A stretch of 64,000 nucleotides of DNA, taken from the NCBI RefSeq assembly GCF_000165425.1, contig NW_001799625.1, forward strand, positions 62,001 through 126,000. The letters run 5' to 3'. The translations under genes and the position numbers were made by a program. The notes under the pieces are model-generated. The model was not told the origin of the DNA and made no database searches. It saw nothing but the letters and a program-made list of their open reading frames with translations. Origin of the DNA: Paramecium tetraurelia (Eukaryota; Ciliophora; Oligohymenophorea; Peniculida; Parameciidae). This document shows, piece after piece, positions 40,614 to 54,294 of this stretch (within the stretch, counting starts at the first letter, position 1; each line of letters starts with the position of its first letter).

Positions 40614-43600
40614 ATGAAATAAAAAATGCATTAGAGTTTTGGGCAAACAATGTCCGTAGAAATTGCTAAGATTGCGAATTACAAGAATATGTTTAATATT
40701 GAGGCTTTGATTGTCATTCTCATAAATTTTATGTCTCTAATGAGCTTCACAATAGAGCCAGAGAACAATTCAGGATATTTATATTTTATTTAAGTACTAA
40801 ATCTTTTAAGTCTAGTTTTTGAGTGTATTCACTCGCCCACCAGACATTTTATTTGTGCCAATTAGTATGTTACTCTTAATTTTGTATTTGTTCGTTTATG
40901 GATGTCTATTGTTAATGTCATATTCACAATACAGCAGTTAAAATAAAATGATCATCTCAAACAAGTAATTCAAGCAACTCAGATTCATGCTATCCTTGAC
41001 TGCTGAGTGCATAGTTTAACTCACCTGCCCAATAGTAGTCACTTGATTTATTCTAGTTATCTATCAATATGGGATTGTTTAGCAAATACAACAGCGCTTG
41101 GATAACAGTGCCTATCCTGAATATTGTGTTGCACTCATTAATATTGTTTTGTTACTTTTATTTTTATCGAAGTTACCAATTCAATTAGTTAGGATTGTAC
41201 AGAAATTTCAGTTTAATTTCCTATTGCTATTACATCATAACGATTTTTGTAGTCGCAATAGATTGGAACACTTCTCTCTCCATTCAACCTTATATATTAT
41301 TACTAATGAGTATTTTGATGCTTGTGGATCTAATACTATTCATTCCCTATAAATTGACATTTGAAAATCAAATTTATTTATTTGGTTGCACTGGGTTGTT
41401 TATCCTGGGAATGTTGGGTTCACTCAAGTAATTGTTAGATTACATCACCAAAGACAATGTCTTCGAAACATTCGTTATAAGTTACCCCCTCTTTTTTTAT
41501 TTATTCTAATTGATCTAAAATATGAAATGGAAATAAATGTTATTGTATATGAGAACTGGATCTATGAAATAGATGGACATCAGAAAACTATGTTTTTCCT
41601 TGGAGGCCCTAGTTTGGTATGTAGAACAAGCAAGAACCAGCCAATATGTCTTTATGCAGGCTATTTTGATCTTGAAACACCACACTCAGAATTGCACAGA
41701 TCAAAATTGTGAATGCAAGGAAGATTTAACTAAACTCTACACTTAAAATCTTGAGAGCATGACCCATCGATCATCATTCTAATCTAAGACTGCTCTTCTC
41801 AGCAATGGGGACAAGAATAGCAATCAACAGAATCTCTCTCAAAATCTAGATGTAAGTCAGTTCCAGAAGACCATCAAAGATGTCAGTAGGAGAAATGATT
41901 CCTATGTTGGAATTCCAGGAATAGTTGAAATCCATCAGAAGATCACCAAACCTCTCATATTCTAACCGATGAAATTCTTGTAAAATGATCTAATAAATGA
42001 GGAATTGATATCTCAATACATCAAAAGGTAATTTCACTAAACAATTCAACAACTATCTTTTTCACTCAATCTAGATGATGTAGAGTATCTATCATTGAAG
42101 TACATATCTTTCATGTTTCTGTTCAAATAAAATAGTTCGTCCTCATTGACCAAATTAAGACAAATCCAAAGCAGAACTGCTAAGTTCTCGTATTTCTTTT
42201 GCAATATTACTAAAGTGACAGAAGAGCAATTTATTGAGGCGCTTAAAATGAGACATTTCGAAGAAAAGAGTACTTATGACGATATTGTTAAAATGAATGT
42301 GACAGAGATATGGAGATTGGAGATGGTCAAAGATGAAATTGTATCGAATATCGTGTGTGTCATAAAGAAGAAGATTAAGATGTGGGAGAATTTGTGTTCA
42401 GGTGAAATCTCAAATATGGATAGATTACTAATTGACATCATCAAAATCTCTAAATAAATAGAGGACAGTCGAAATTAGGTAGATTAAATCCTAGATGATT
42501 TTGCTGGATAAGTCCAAAAGAATTATGCCTATTATCTAAAGTATTAATGTTTTAGATCCCTCTTTTTCGACTCAGATTACAAGAAGGCAGTGTTTTATCA
42601 AAGGAAAGTAGAAGATTCTTGGTAGTTGAGCAGAGTTGCACATAAATAAGGACAAATCGGAAATTTCTAATGGCTGTCTGGAGACCTAGTCACTTTGGAA
42701 GTTAGCGTTGGTGTGTAGAGTGGATAAATTATCAAGGGATTTTCTAATAGATTAGTAGATTTGTTAGGATATGTAAGTTACGAGGATATGATTCAGAATT
42801 TGCGTATTAGAGGATTATAATCTAGCAGTTCTACATCGAATTCTGATAAAATTGGCATTTCTAGTATTATGCCTCCTTATTTAACGGCATCTCATAATTA
42901 CTTCATCCAAAGATTCATACATAGAGGCTACACCTATTATTACGATAAACCTATCAGTTCATTTGGGTGTGATGCCTTAGGATTTGTATTTCCTATCAAT
43001 GTGAACTTGTCATTCAACTTTCAAAATATGAATGACTTCACACTGTTAGGCTCAATCTTAAAGATCAAGGATGAAGATGAATACTTAATATTTGATGAAT
43101 GGGGACGTATATTGGGAGTATCAATGAGGACTTTTGATAAATTAATCTTGAAAGGTGCACTTGATGAATTTGGCATGGTTCAATACAAATCCATCCATTA
43201 GAAATTAGATAAACTAGGAAACCTCAAAAATAATTTGATGAATAAAATAGCTAAGGATGATCATGCTAAATTGTTTAAGAAGACTCTTACGGTACACTAA
43301 AAGCAAAGTACTACCAGGAGTTAAGTTAGAAGGACCTATTAAAAACCATCTGATATTCTCTTATAATTTGGTAGTGTTCAGCATTTCTTGCCTCAAATCG
43401 GAAAATAAATTACAGAAATACTTTCAAAGGATATTTTCAAAAAGTTACAGAGAGAATCTCAAGAACAATTCAATAAATTGATGGATAACCAAAACAATTA
43501 ATAATAAAATGTGATGGAGAAACAACAAAGCAATTTATTCCAAAGATAACTTAGTTAATTCATTGATCGATAATAGAGTATAAACAATTAAGGACTCAGT

Positions 43601-46600
43601 AGTGCAATGTTAGACAAAGATTAATATCGAAATTTTATACTCAATACATTTGTGGATGACAAAGGACTTATGAAGAAAAACATGTCTATCTTATAGGATG
43701 AGAAATTGGTGCTTTATGTTCCTAGAAATTATAATGAATTGATTGAATATTTCAATGATGCAGGAGAACGATTTGTTGAAAGTAAGAATGATTTTGAAAC
43801 CAAATCTATAAGAAGATAATAATTACAAAACAAATACTCTTACATCAAACAATAGCAAAACTGTTATCATCTATTCGATGCTGAATTTTAAGATTTTATT
43901 GATAACAAAATACGAAAGTACTATTCAAAAGCTTTACTCAAAGAAGCATTAGAATCTCAAGAAGCTAAATTGCTGTAGTAAGTGAGATATAAATGTGTCT
44001 CAACCATTGATGTTGGATTAGGAGGTATAAGTGACAAGGATTAGTTTCTCTATTTTGTTTGCAGACTCTCCTCCTTAAATCTGCAAACAGCCAAGAGGAA
44101 GGATGTTCTGAAGATCCATATGAAAAAAGAGAAAAACTAATAATTTGATGGTGGCGAGGAACTGAGAAAAAGCTTGATCCAACAATTTTCATCCATGGAC
44201 TCAGTGGACAAGTAAAAACCTGCTTGGGGACAATCTCTATCGATATAATAACAGTAAGAAAGTTCTGTTCCTCAACCGTAAATCAAATTCAAAGGAGAGA
44301 TTGATAAACCAATTATTGTAACTCTCGCCATTCCTGATAGTAGGACTTATGTTTCTTCATTGGATCGAGAAGAAGGACCAAATATGAAGGTGAACTTTGA
44401 AGCTTAAAACTAAAAACTAAATGAATCCTCGTTTGATATAGATGGGTCAATGAGAGAGAGTCTAATCTAGAGTGGCAATCATTCTATGAAACAGTCATTG
44501 AATTTGGATGTTCCAACATTATCGAGACAGAATTCACTAGAAAAAATGAAATAATCATTAGGTTAATCTAAAGAATTAAACAAAGAATTATCTAGAAGCT
44601 TGTCTGATAAAAAAGAAGAACCTCCAAAAAAGAAACTTAAGTTATCCTTTTTGAAAAAAATGGAAAAGGCTCTTGTTCCTAAAGATCCTCCTGCTGGAAG
44701 TCCAACTACTCCAATTGCTTCACCAATCCCAGTGTAACATTAACATCAATAGCCAGAGAAATAACCATCCAATTTAAGTGTTCCTGAAGAAAAAAGAAGT
44801 TCATTATTAAGTCCAACAGGTTTATTTTCTAAATTATTCACTCGATTAAATTTAAGGAGAGTATCCAATGTGGAAATTAAAAACGATTAATTCGAAGCCC
44901 CTGAACAAGGTTTTAGGGAGTAATCTGAGAATTCAGACAAAGAAGAAATAAAAAAATGTGGACAGAGTACTCCATCAGGTACTAATTCTATGTCCAGCAA
45001 CAATATCACAAGTCAAGCAGAAGGGAAGATTGAAGATGATGATCTCAAAAATGATGACGAATTAGTTAATATCTTTGAAGTCATGAGTTAGGCTTCAAAT
45101 CATTAATCCATTAAATCGATCTCAGCCATCTCCATGGCTACTCACATATCGTTAAGATGTCTAAAGTATTTACCAAGATAAGCAAAATCCCTGTAAGTTT
45201 TTAAAGTCGTCTTAATTCTATTGAATATATCCAGCATTATTAGTTTGGTTTCGACAACTCAAAATTACTTTGATAAGCTAAGTGTAGATCACTTGAGTTT
45301 AAAAATTAATAATCAGTATCGCTATTCTGCTATTGTGTTATAGTCTGCTAATTCAATCGATTAATTATCTATTATTCAATTTTAGCAACCAGTTAATGCT
45401 ACTTTGATGAATGAACTAATTACTTATTGTTCTAATTTGAGTTTAGAGATTAGTTAATCATATTTTGATGTTGTAGATCAAATCTTGAGTGCTGTTTCAT
45501 TTCCATTACCCAAACCTGATGTTTTGAGTATTCCTGATGAATTTTGGATTGTATCCCTTTCGCAATTTCTGACTTAACAAAAAATAGAAATAGATGCCAT
45601 TTAATTAATTAATAATTACAATAGGAGTGATGCCACTTTCCATTAGTTGTATAACAATTCTATTGACTATTTGCTAAGTCGTCTTATTTTTACTCAATCT
45701 CAAATCAACAATATGAGTCAATAATTGAGAGATTACAAGAACAATAACATCTTAAATTAAGCATTCATTGTGACTTATTTAATGGCAAGTTTTGGCGGAT
45801 TGCATTTGATAGTCATATTTTTAATTGTTCCATTCATTAGATAAATCAATAACATATATTTTCGAGTCCTTTGCATTCTAAGCAGAGTGACTGTTGAGGA
45901 AGCAGAAGATGAAATTAAAAAGTTAACTCTTTCTTAGCATCTACTTGAGGCTCAAGATGATTCATGGGTCACTCAAAACCAAGTCAAACTTGTGTTTTAC
46001 AATAAGAGTTAAGACATAGATTTAAATCAAAAGTATTAGAATATTGTCAAAGCAAAAGGAAAGGAAAGCTCATATTTTCAATCAAAATTAAGTGACACCT
46101 CTTTGAGTATTTGGAAAGACATGGGCCTATACATTATGATTTCCTCTATTTCAATCGGATATCTTATATTTTCAATTATCATTATCCAAACTCAGATAGA
46201 CACCTTCACTCCCTTTATGGAAAATTTTGATTAGACTGTGAGTACCAGCATCTATTCTTCAGCTTTGATTTCAAAACTATCAATCACTCCCGAAAGATAC
46301 GTGAATCTTAATAGCTCAAGCATACCAACCCAATATACCCTATATGGCTATTAGTAAAATCAATAAATTTCATATTTCCTATAGACCATTACCTCTGATA
46401 CGAGCAAGATCAAAACCTTTATAACTGATATGACCACTTTTTTAGAGCAATTAAATTTGGATTACAATTAGAATACAAGCAACACAAATACCACGATTAC
46501 TAATGAGTAGTATTAAAATAGAATTCAATATCTGGAGTAATTAAGTATTTTGAGTGAAATCAATCATATACTCAAAGACAATATTTGCTATTATTCTTAA

Positions 46601-47083
46601 CAAAATTTATGCCGATTCGACATCTAATTCGACTTTTTTAATACAGGATTAATTGGTGCATTAGATATGCTCTAAAAGATGCAATTTAATTATGATGAAT
46701 TTTTAACTGAATACCATTCGATGTCCTAATCAGACATCTCTATTGATGATGCATAATTAGTCAATTAATATTACAATTCACAATATTATCAATTATTAGT
46801 GATGTATGGATAAGAGTTGTTTTTCAAGACTTTTGATAGATTAATTTATCTCCTGGAAGCCTTTTTGAATAATGAAAAGAAATCAAAAGAAACCCTTATT
46901 TCAAATCTATTCATAGGCATTGGCATTCCAATTATGATTTTGACCATATTTTTAGCTGGTTTAGAAATGTATATGCTCAAAAACAAAGTGAGAAGAGTTA
47001 TGCTATCCTTGACATATCTACCAACATTTAAATACTAGGATAAAATCATACTGTCACTAATTAAATCCATACTGAAAATTTGA
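40614..47083 (+). CDS. Giant polytopic TmcB-like protein with PAS-like region
   Basis: Predicted 2141 aa with only two introns (40794-40815, 41035-41056), both near the start. The first 270 residues hold about six TM helices (ALIVILINFMSLMSF, ISMLLLILYLFVYGCLLLMS). Near 345 is the motif HHTQNCTDQNCECKE, a C..C.C cluster that I associate with ciliate TmcB-type membrane proteins. Around 690 a PAS-like stretch reads IIKGFSNRLVDLLGY. A long cytosolic Ser-rich part follows (about 1230-1510). Four more TM segments near 1515, 1715, 1830 and 2090 bound extracellular loops, ending EMYMLKNKVRRVMLSLTYLP. Likely a large surface sensor or channel-like protein; function unknown. The ATG at 40626 is an alternative start. 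Confidence 0.82.
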
Positions 47084-47459
47084 TCCAAAATTATGCTTTT
47101 ATATATTTTAATATAAATATTATTTGCAATTATTAATCTTAAATCCTATTATATTTTGAAACAATCCTCATAGGACTGAAAACTTTGAAATATTATAATC
47201 AATAAAATTTACAATTATAGTTACAATTAATGTAATTTCTTGAATAATAATCCCCCACATAGTGTAGAAATTATTGATTTGTGCATATTAATTGAATAAT
47301 TCTTAAAAACCATAAATTTATAGATAGATTAGTTTAGATTTAATATAATAAAAATTTACCAATTAAATAATGATGATACTAGCACCAGAATTGATTTATC
47401 ATGAAATCAACATGCCTTCCTTAACCTGAAATTTATATATATTTTATTAATAATTTTTA
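47084..47459. other. AT-rich intergenic region (376 bp)
   Basis: Nothing supported on either strand; TGA in all frames and very low GC. Confidence 0.65.
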
Positions 47460-48416
47460 ATGAGTTCCAATGGCAGTGCTTTGAAGGGATCAGGTAAAAG
47501 GAAATAATAAATAAAATAGCAACTCCTGATTTGGCTAAACAGGTATTGGTCTAGAAATTGGCACAATAAATAGTAAATCAAATAGTGTCAGATGATGTGA
47601 TTGATGATAAAATTGAAGAGGAAGAAAATCAAAACAAAGACCCCACTTGCTGTTAAATGTTTTGTGCTCCCTTTACCTTGAAGTATTACTAACCATTCTT
47701 CAACGATTTGACATCTAAAGTAATAGCATAAAAACTATGGGCATCGTTTTTTCCATTCAAGGCCACCTTCTTTGAAATACAAGACGGGAAACCAGATTTA
47801 TATGGGCCAGTCTGGATTTATGCCACTTTAGTATTTGCAGTAGCTGCTGCAGGTAACATTTCAGGTTATTTGGCAACTCCAAGCAATATTGCATTCCATT
47901 ACAATTTCGATTTCATCCCAACAGCATCCTCACTACTATTTGGAATAGCATTACTAGTGCCGTTTGCAATTTATATGGTTATGAAAATGTTGGGAGGCAG
48001 ACATCTTCACTTAACGTCCTTTATATGCATATATGCCTATGCTTAAACATGCATAATACCTGTGTGTATTGTATGCTCAATACCGAATCCTTAATTACAG
48101 TGGGGAGCATTGATTTATGGAATGATTAATTCATCTTTGTTCTTGATTGTCAATTTTTGGGGGTATGTATATGAATGCAAATAAATTTTAGAGAATTGGA
48201 GAAGAACATACAAACCAAGAAACATATAGTTATCTGGTTGATTGCTGGATGCTAGGTAGTGTTGTTGTTATTGTTCAAGATGTACTTCTTCTTGTACGTA
48301 TACACGAATCCTTATACTGGATCAAGATTTGATTAACTCACAAAGATTGTAAATGAATATAAGTAATTTAGGTTCATACGGATCACTTATTCTTGCATCA
48401 CCATCAATAACATTGA
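47460..48416 (+). CDS. Yip1-domain (YIPF) membrane protein
   Basis: Predicted 292 aa, introns 47494-47519, 48163-48191, 48349-48371. The hydrophilic N-terminus is followed from about residue 65 by a block rich in Cys and Phe (PTCCQMFCAPFTLKYYQPFF) and then five hydrophobic segments: WIYATLVFAVAAAGNISGYL, ASSLLFGIALLVPFAIYMV, ICIYAYAQTCIIPVCIVC, LIYGMINSSLFLIVNFW and VVLLLLFKMYFFLYVYT. This is the Yip1 fold of YIPF1/2-type proteins in Golgi and early secretory membranes, which bind Rab GTPases. The C-terminal exon (VHTDHLFLHHHQQH) is His-rich and only appears after the last intron. Confidence 0.87.
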
Positions 48417-48453
48417 GAATATTAAATTATTTATAATATTATCATTTAACCGA

Positions 48454-49872
48454 ATGTCTTCAAAAGATAAACAAAGTGTTAAGAGTGACAAGTCTAAGGA
48501 CAAGAAGAAGAAATCCACTAAATTGGACAAGAAGGAATCTAAAATTCTACCTCCTCCAGATAATGACTAATAATAACTAATTGCAAGAGTAATTGGTAGA
48601 ATTGGAGACAAAGAAAGCAAGAGTTTGGGTATACAAAATTACTAGATTAGCCAATTGTGAAGATGATCCACAAATGCAAACATTCAATACTAACAACAAT
48701 TATTAAGCCACTGATTTTTCCATGCAAAATAATTAATTTGAAAATTATCATACTGCCAATAAGAATAATAATCAATTCAGAACCAATAAATTTATGACAG
48801 ATCAGACGACTTATTAATAATAGTAGTAGGATCAATATTACCAAAAAAGTCCATAATAATATTAAGATCAATTTTATTCAACCAGTTATAGTCAACCCTA
48901 TAATTTAAATCCATCATTTACATAATAAGCTGCGTTCGATTATAGACATGAAAGAATCAAAGATCAAGTTTAATAGAGCTTGTTACCCAAAAGATAAGAA
49001 ATACTGGAATAAGTCTAAAAGGTTATTGCTATTAATGATAAATTAGATAGATAACAGAATAGATGAAATCAAATATCAATCCCAAAAAATTGAGAACATT
49101 ACCAGAGAAGAATGCGAAATCATCATTGATAAATTAAAAAGCGTTGAAGCTTAAAAGCTATAAATGTTGTATCATGATAAGAATGAATTACTCAGGTAAT
49201 CTCGTTCATTTATTTCTTAGAGACGTCGACTAGATTGAAGCTCTACAATAAAGGGTCTCGTAATTGTAGGATTTCAACTCTCAAAAGAACTTAGACTTAT
49301 TTGAAAATATAGAAAGATTGAGTAGGAAGAGAATTAAAAAATAGATTGAAACTTACCCAGATGATTTACCTTAGGATTTGATTCAATTCAGACAATTGTA
49401 ATAGTAAAATTAGATGCTACAGAAACTGATGGATTTCAAGAATGAAGTCATTTGGAAACTCTATAATGATTCCTAAATAGAAAGTAAGAAGATCAGAGAG
49501 GAACTAGAAAGATAAGCAAATCAAGAATTTCAAGAATGGTCCAACATTGTAGATTAATACTAATCTGAATTAAATAGGTATAAGTTACAATGCACCTTTT
49601 GTGGAATCAACTTTGATTATTAATTGATCAATTCTGATTGCAATTTAAATCAATAGGGAGCTAGTAATATATTGATTAATTAAAAGAAATCTAATTTGAC
49701 TGTGAATAGGTTCCTCCAGAACAATTCTTTGGTACTCGAAGACACTTCTTTTGTAAAAGTTTATAAATGCAACAATCTTAAATTTAAGCAGAAGACAGTA
49801 AGGTGTGATAATATATATAAATATTAATTTCTAAATCTTAATAGTATAATTTTTTATAGGATTCTGAAATGA
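48454..49872 (+). CDS. Coiled-coil protein with Cys pair near the end
   Basis: Predicted 448 aa, introns 48629-48650, 49022-49046, 49196-49220. The N-terminus is Lys-rich (SKDKKKKSTKLDKKESK). The next 120 residues are rich in Gln, Asn and Tyr, prion-like. A coiled coil runs from about 200 to 350 (IDNRIDEIKYQSQKIENI; ALQQRVSQLQDFNSQKNLDL). The tail has CTFCGINFDYQ and later single Cys, possibly a small zinc site. It starts only 37 bp after the YIPF stop, same strand. No family is recognised; a structural or cortical role would be a guess. The exact end is uncertain because the last 20 codons are AT-rich. Confidence 0.72.
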
Positions 49873-49945
49873 ATTATGTTAACAAAATTCTATTGAAAAT
49901 TGTTACAAATTAATTATAATAATTATTATATTTCCCGCTTAAAGT

Positions 49946-51386
49946 ATGGAAGTAGAGAAAAATATAGACACGTCCTTTATTTTTGAAAAACTGAAATCAC
50001 ATTCAGAAAAGAAATCTCAGCATTAGAGAATCGGATTAGAAATAAAATAATCGACTAAATTTTATTTGGTTCCTAGAGACAAATGTATCAAGACATAATA
50101 TTGTAACATCTATTCTGCGCGCTATCTGAACTTGGTCAAAAGGTTTTAAATTGATAGCGAAGATCCTTAATTCATAGAGTTGATTTAAAAGATTTAAGAT
50201 TAAAAAGGGACAATAAAGGCAATTGGGACTTTGTTCAAAGAAATGAAATTAAAACCATACTATTTTTCTCAAAATCAAAATAAAGCATTATAAGGTAGAT
50301 CATACATTCATATTCAAGATTATGTTTCGAATGAAGATGTCTGTTATCTAGAGGATGGATCAGGAAGAATTAAATTATAAATAAGTAATGCCATACTCTG
50401 CTTACCAAATAAGAAAGAGAAAATAGTTAATGTTTCCGATTTGGTGACAGGAATTACATTGATGATTGAAGGATAGATTGTTGCAAATAATATTATAAAA
50501 GTTGAAAAGTTTTATTTGCCTTCACTACCTGAGACACCTATGCTGAAGCAATTAAACTCGAATTCATATCTCTGTTTAATATCTGGCTTAAATTACAATG
50601 CCTTAGAAAGCACAACAAAATATAGACATATGATTGATTATTTATAAGGCAATTTATATAGTGGGGAAGGAGGAGATGTAAGATTTCATAACAATTAATT
50701 TAGATTCCATATAATATATCATAAGTTATCTTCACCGGAAATTTGTACTGCAAACTAGAAGAGACACTTGATTAATAATCACTGCAATAAGACTTCAAAG
50801 GTGTGTTCAGCAAAATATAGTTAAACATAAAAGGAGTTGATGAATTGATTAGTCAGTTAGCATCAGTTACTCCAGTAGCTGTAATGCCTGGAGAAAATGA
50901 GCCAGTTTCCCAGATGCTACCCTAGACACCTCTGCATAGATCACATTTTCCAGAAACTTTTGAGAAAGAACATCAACTAATCTTGTTAAGTAATCCAACA
51001 GAATTTACTCTGGGTGATTTAAAGATTCTTGGAACAAGTGGATAAAATATATCAGATATTAAGAAATGTTCTTAGGTTAAGAATTAAGAAGATGTGGATC
51101 TACTGGAAATGACAATGTTTTATGGAAATATAGCCCCAACAGCTCCAGATACTTTGATGTATATATATTAATTTCTATTTTTAGTTCGTTTCCATAGAAA
51201 GACTAGGATCCATTTGTATTGTAAGAGTTGCCTAACATTTACTTTGTAGGTAATATGCAAAAGTTTGGAACTAAGATGGTTGCTGATAATGTAAGGATTG
51301 TTAGTGTGCCAGCATTTTCTGAAACTGGGACAATCTGTTTAATTAACTTAAGCACATTAGAATGTTTTCCTGTTATTATATAATGA
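49946..51386 (+). CDS. POLD2: DNA polymerase delta small (B) subunit
   Basis: Predicted 462 aa (human 469), introns 50678-50703 and 51159-51184. It is the accessory subunit that holds the catalytic subunit and the other subunits of polymerase delta together during lagging-strand synthesis. Seen: IGTLFKEMKLKPYYF and an OB-fold region (SNEDVCYLEDGSGRIKLQ), then the inactive phosphoesterase domain with VAVMPGENEPVSQMLPQTPL, LGTSGQNISDI, GNIAPTAPDTL, DPFVLQELPNIYFVGN and an end SETGTICLINLSTLECFPV. All blocks match POLD2 in order and spacing. It converges on the RECQ4-like gene with 16 bp between the stop codons. Confidence 0.95.
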
Positions 51387-51402
51387 ATAGCATTTATAAA
51401 TA

Positions 51403-53681
51403 TCAAATTTTAATTTTCTTTTTGCTTTAACACATTAATTTTGTTTCTAACTATTCTAATTATTCGTGAATCATCTCATGAATTTTCAAATAATTATATT
51501 ATCTATATTTGTTCCATTGATGCAATGATTTCAACTCCTTTTTACTGGTTTTTAGGCCTTGCAATATAACTAAGATTTTTGTAGAACAGTTTTCCTTCTG
51601 TATCCAAGACAATCCGAAATCTACTAAGTTGTAATGATTTATAATACACTAATGAAATACTTATAATAATACATACCTTGACATCTTACAAAAGAGTTGA
51701 CTTTTCTCTTTAAGTTTCAAGTTTTATAAATGGTAGATTATTGTGTCCTGTCAAATCAGAATAGATGGTCTGATCCAAATACTATTGAATGAAATCAGTC
51801 AATTATGTAGAATTCTTTTAAAGTTAAATTTGTTTCCACATATATTCCAAAGATCGAAAGGCCCCTGTTCTTGCCATCGTATACATCTAATCTAGATTGT
51901 TAATTCGAATTATATTCTATCGTTTGATATCCGAATATATATCCAAAACTTTAGCTTATAATTCCGATTATGATGGGAAATGTGTTAATTTAATTATCTA
52001 TGCTTCCTCTGAAATTTCAAACTTGACTTTTTATTACTTTAATTTATTAATCAATTAAATTGGAGTCATCACAGATCCTTTCAGCAAATCATCAACTGCA
52101 CATTTATAGCCATTTAAACTGCCAGACTTCTTGCCATAAATTTAGACATTCTGAGCTATCTGCTCATCTTCTGGTAGTTGCGATAATATCAATTCTACTG
52201 GAACAGATACTTAAATTTCAAGCCATTTCTCTTTTTCTAATTCTTACAGAAAAAGTTAGATTTGTTTTTTACTAAAATCATAATTTAATGAGGTTTCATT
52301 TAGAAGAATCTTTTTGATTTTCACTTCAGATTATTCAGAATTTTACAAATGCAACCATTTCTTAGTCAACCAATAAGATATATCATTTTCATCTTTTTAT
52401 ATCAAATCATTTGTATAAACACAATCCTGCATAAAGATAGCTAAATTCTCTATTTGAATAAAATTTGAACTTAATTCAGTTCTTTATGTGAAATAATATT
52501 CATCACATAAAAAGATATGAGAATTGGCTTCTCTATTTAATTCTGATATATCCAAAATGAAAGTTTCAATGTTTAATGGCAAATACAGGTGAACAGAAAG
52601 ATAAACAAAATTCTTTAATCCTTCTGGCAACTGAAATCCACTTGGTAAAACTATTATATCAATATTTTAAGAAGCAAAATCATAATAACTGGCCTGTCTT
52701 TAACTTTCAGGTTTTTTTTAATGGATTGAATTACTCTTAAATCCATTTTACTATAAAGTAAACTGAACTGATTCTACAGCACTAATATTATGACAGAAGA
52801 CAGCAATCCCAGTCTTTCTATATAGTCGTTAACTTCTTAGTAATGAGATCAATGATTTAATAGGGCTCTCATCCTTTGAACATGTAATCTGAGTTTTCGG
52901 ACTGAATGATCTAAAGATAATTATTAATAAGTTACTCTCTATATGTCTAGTATGTTCTGTTGAATGGTTATGATTATCGGAGATCTTGAATAAAGACACT
53001 TTAGGTAATGGGTAATAGAATGTGAATGAATTCAGCATTGGCTTTTGCTAATTATTTTGTAAGATCTGTTTGTACTTTGCCTATTTCTGTAAATGACAAA
53101 TAATAATTGGATTGATCTAGCAGGAGTAGTTTGATATCTAGATTTGATAGATCAATTAAATTAGCCTGTTCTGGATGTACTATTAATAATTTAATATTCC
53201 TGCTTGAGATATTCTTAACTATGAACTCAATCTAATGATTGGGAACTTCAGGATTGATAGCTGCCCATGATACGATGTCCTGTATTCTTCTTAATTTCTC
53301 CTTAAGCAACACGTAATTGTATGAGATTATGACAACCAAACCATCTACTAAAATGGATAGCAATTAAAATAAAATTGATCGTTAAATTGTATTTAAATTT
53401 AGTGAGCAAATAATATTAGTTGCAGTATTTCGACATAAGAAATCTATTGGATCAGTGATCAATTCTTCAATTTCTAATTACTTAATAGCATCCTATAATT
53501 TCCTATCGTACCCTTCCGTAATTGGGGTTTTTATTTATTCTTAATGATTATTTTCTTTAAAAGGTGTCATGTTAAAGGATATGATCTTTTTCACTTCTTC
53601 GCTAACTAAAAAAGGAATTGAACTCTGTTTCTTTTATTATTTGGGAGTAAACGAATATCCAGAATCAACAGAATCGTTCAT
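51403..53681 (-). CDS. RECQ4-like protein with degenerate helicase domain
   Basis: Predicted 740 aa, introns 53048-53075 and 51649-51676. The layout follows RecQ: the first lobe has LFQLLSILVDGLVVIISYNY (compare YQLPAL...G.tlVIsPL), LLIVHPEQ, then LLLLDQSNYY where DEAH is expected. The second lobe has GIAVFCHNISAVESV, NIDIIVLPSGFQ and LSVHLYLPLNIETF. The C-terminus resembles RECQ4 proteins (CSTKILVILQGLKTSKKE). The Walker A position reads NLNTIQRSI, with no GKS; DEAH is DQSN; and no QxxGRxGR arginine finger is seen. Unless an active paralogue exists elsewhere, this protein keeps the fold but should not hydrolyse ATP. A replication-initiation scaffold role is inferred from RECQ4. Confidence 0.7.
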
Positions 53682-53826
53682 TTTTAATATTTATTAATAA
53701 TTGATTAAATAGAGGTATTAGCATTATGAAAAGGTCATAGAATAATTTTATGAGACTTATAAAGGCTTAGTCTAGAATTTTAGTATCATTTAGGGACCTC
53801 ATCAAGACAAGAATGATTTTAATTAC

Positions 53827-54273
53827 ATGCATGAAGAATATTAGCAGTAGATCAAAATTTATTATTCATACTATGCTTGTCAATAGACATAAACTTAATA
53901 AACTATTAATTATTATATTTATCCATAATATGAGTACTTGATGCTTTTAATATATTAACTTCAAAGAATAAGAAGATATATAGTTATTTCACTCAATTTT
54001 TCCAAGCAATACAAAAAACAAACTGCCGATGTTCAGTTCAACATAATTAGGTTAGTAGAAAAATAACTTTCAAGTTCTGGTTCAGAATCGGCAGCTTTTC
54101 TCATTATAATTTTCAGAAGGGTTTGGCTTAAAAAGCTAACCAAAATTTCTCTACTTTATGATATAAGAGAGTCTGATGAAAATAAGGTATCCATTGATTT
54201 AATGAGTTTATATTAGTTCATGAACATTGAGTTTTAAAATATTATTGAGTCTGGGACTTAATTGACTGTTTGA
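53827..54273 (+). CDS. Unknown protein, start uncertain
   Basis: The frame is open from about 53700 to TGA at 54273. The first in-frame ATG is 53827, but protein-like sequence (HYEKVIEQFYETYKGLVQNF) precedes it, so an upstream exon is likely. Later parts read KKQTADVQFNIIRLVEKQLS and FRRVWLKKLTKISLLYDIRE. A 30-nt interval at 54188-54217 could be an intron and is a multiple of three. No family is recognised. It lies 21 bp before the SSX2IP gene, same strand. Confidence 0.5.
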
Positions 54274-54294
54274 TTTATAATTATTATATTCAAA

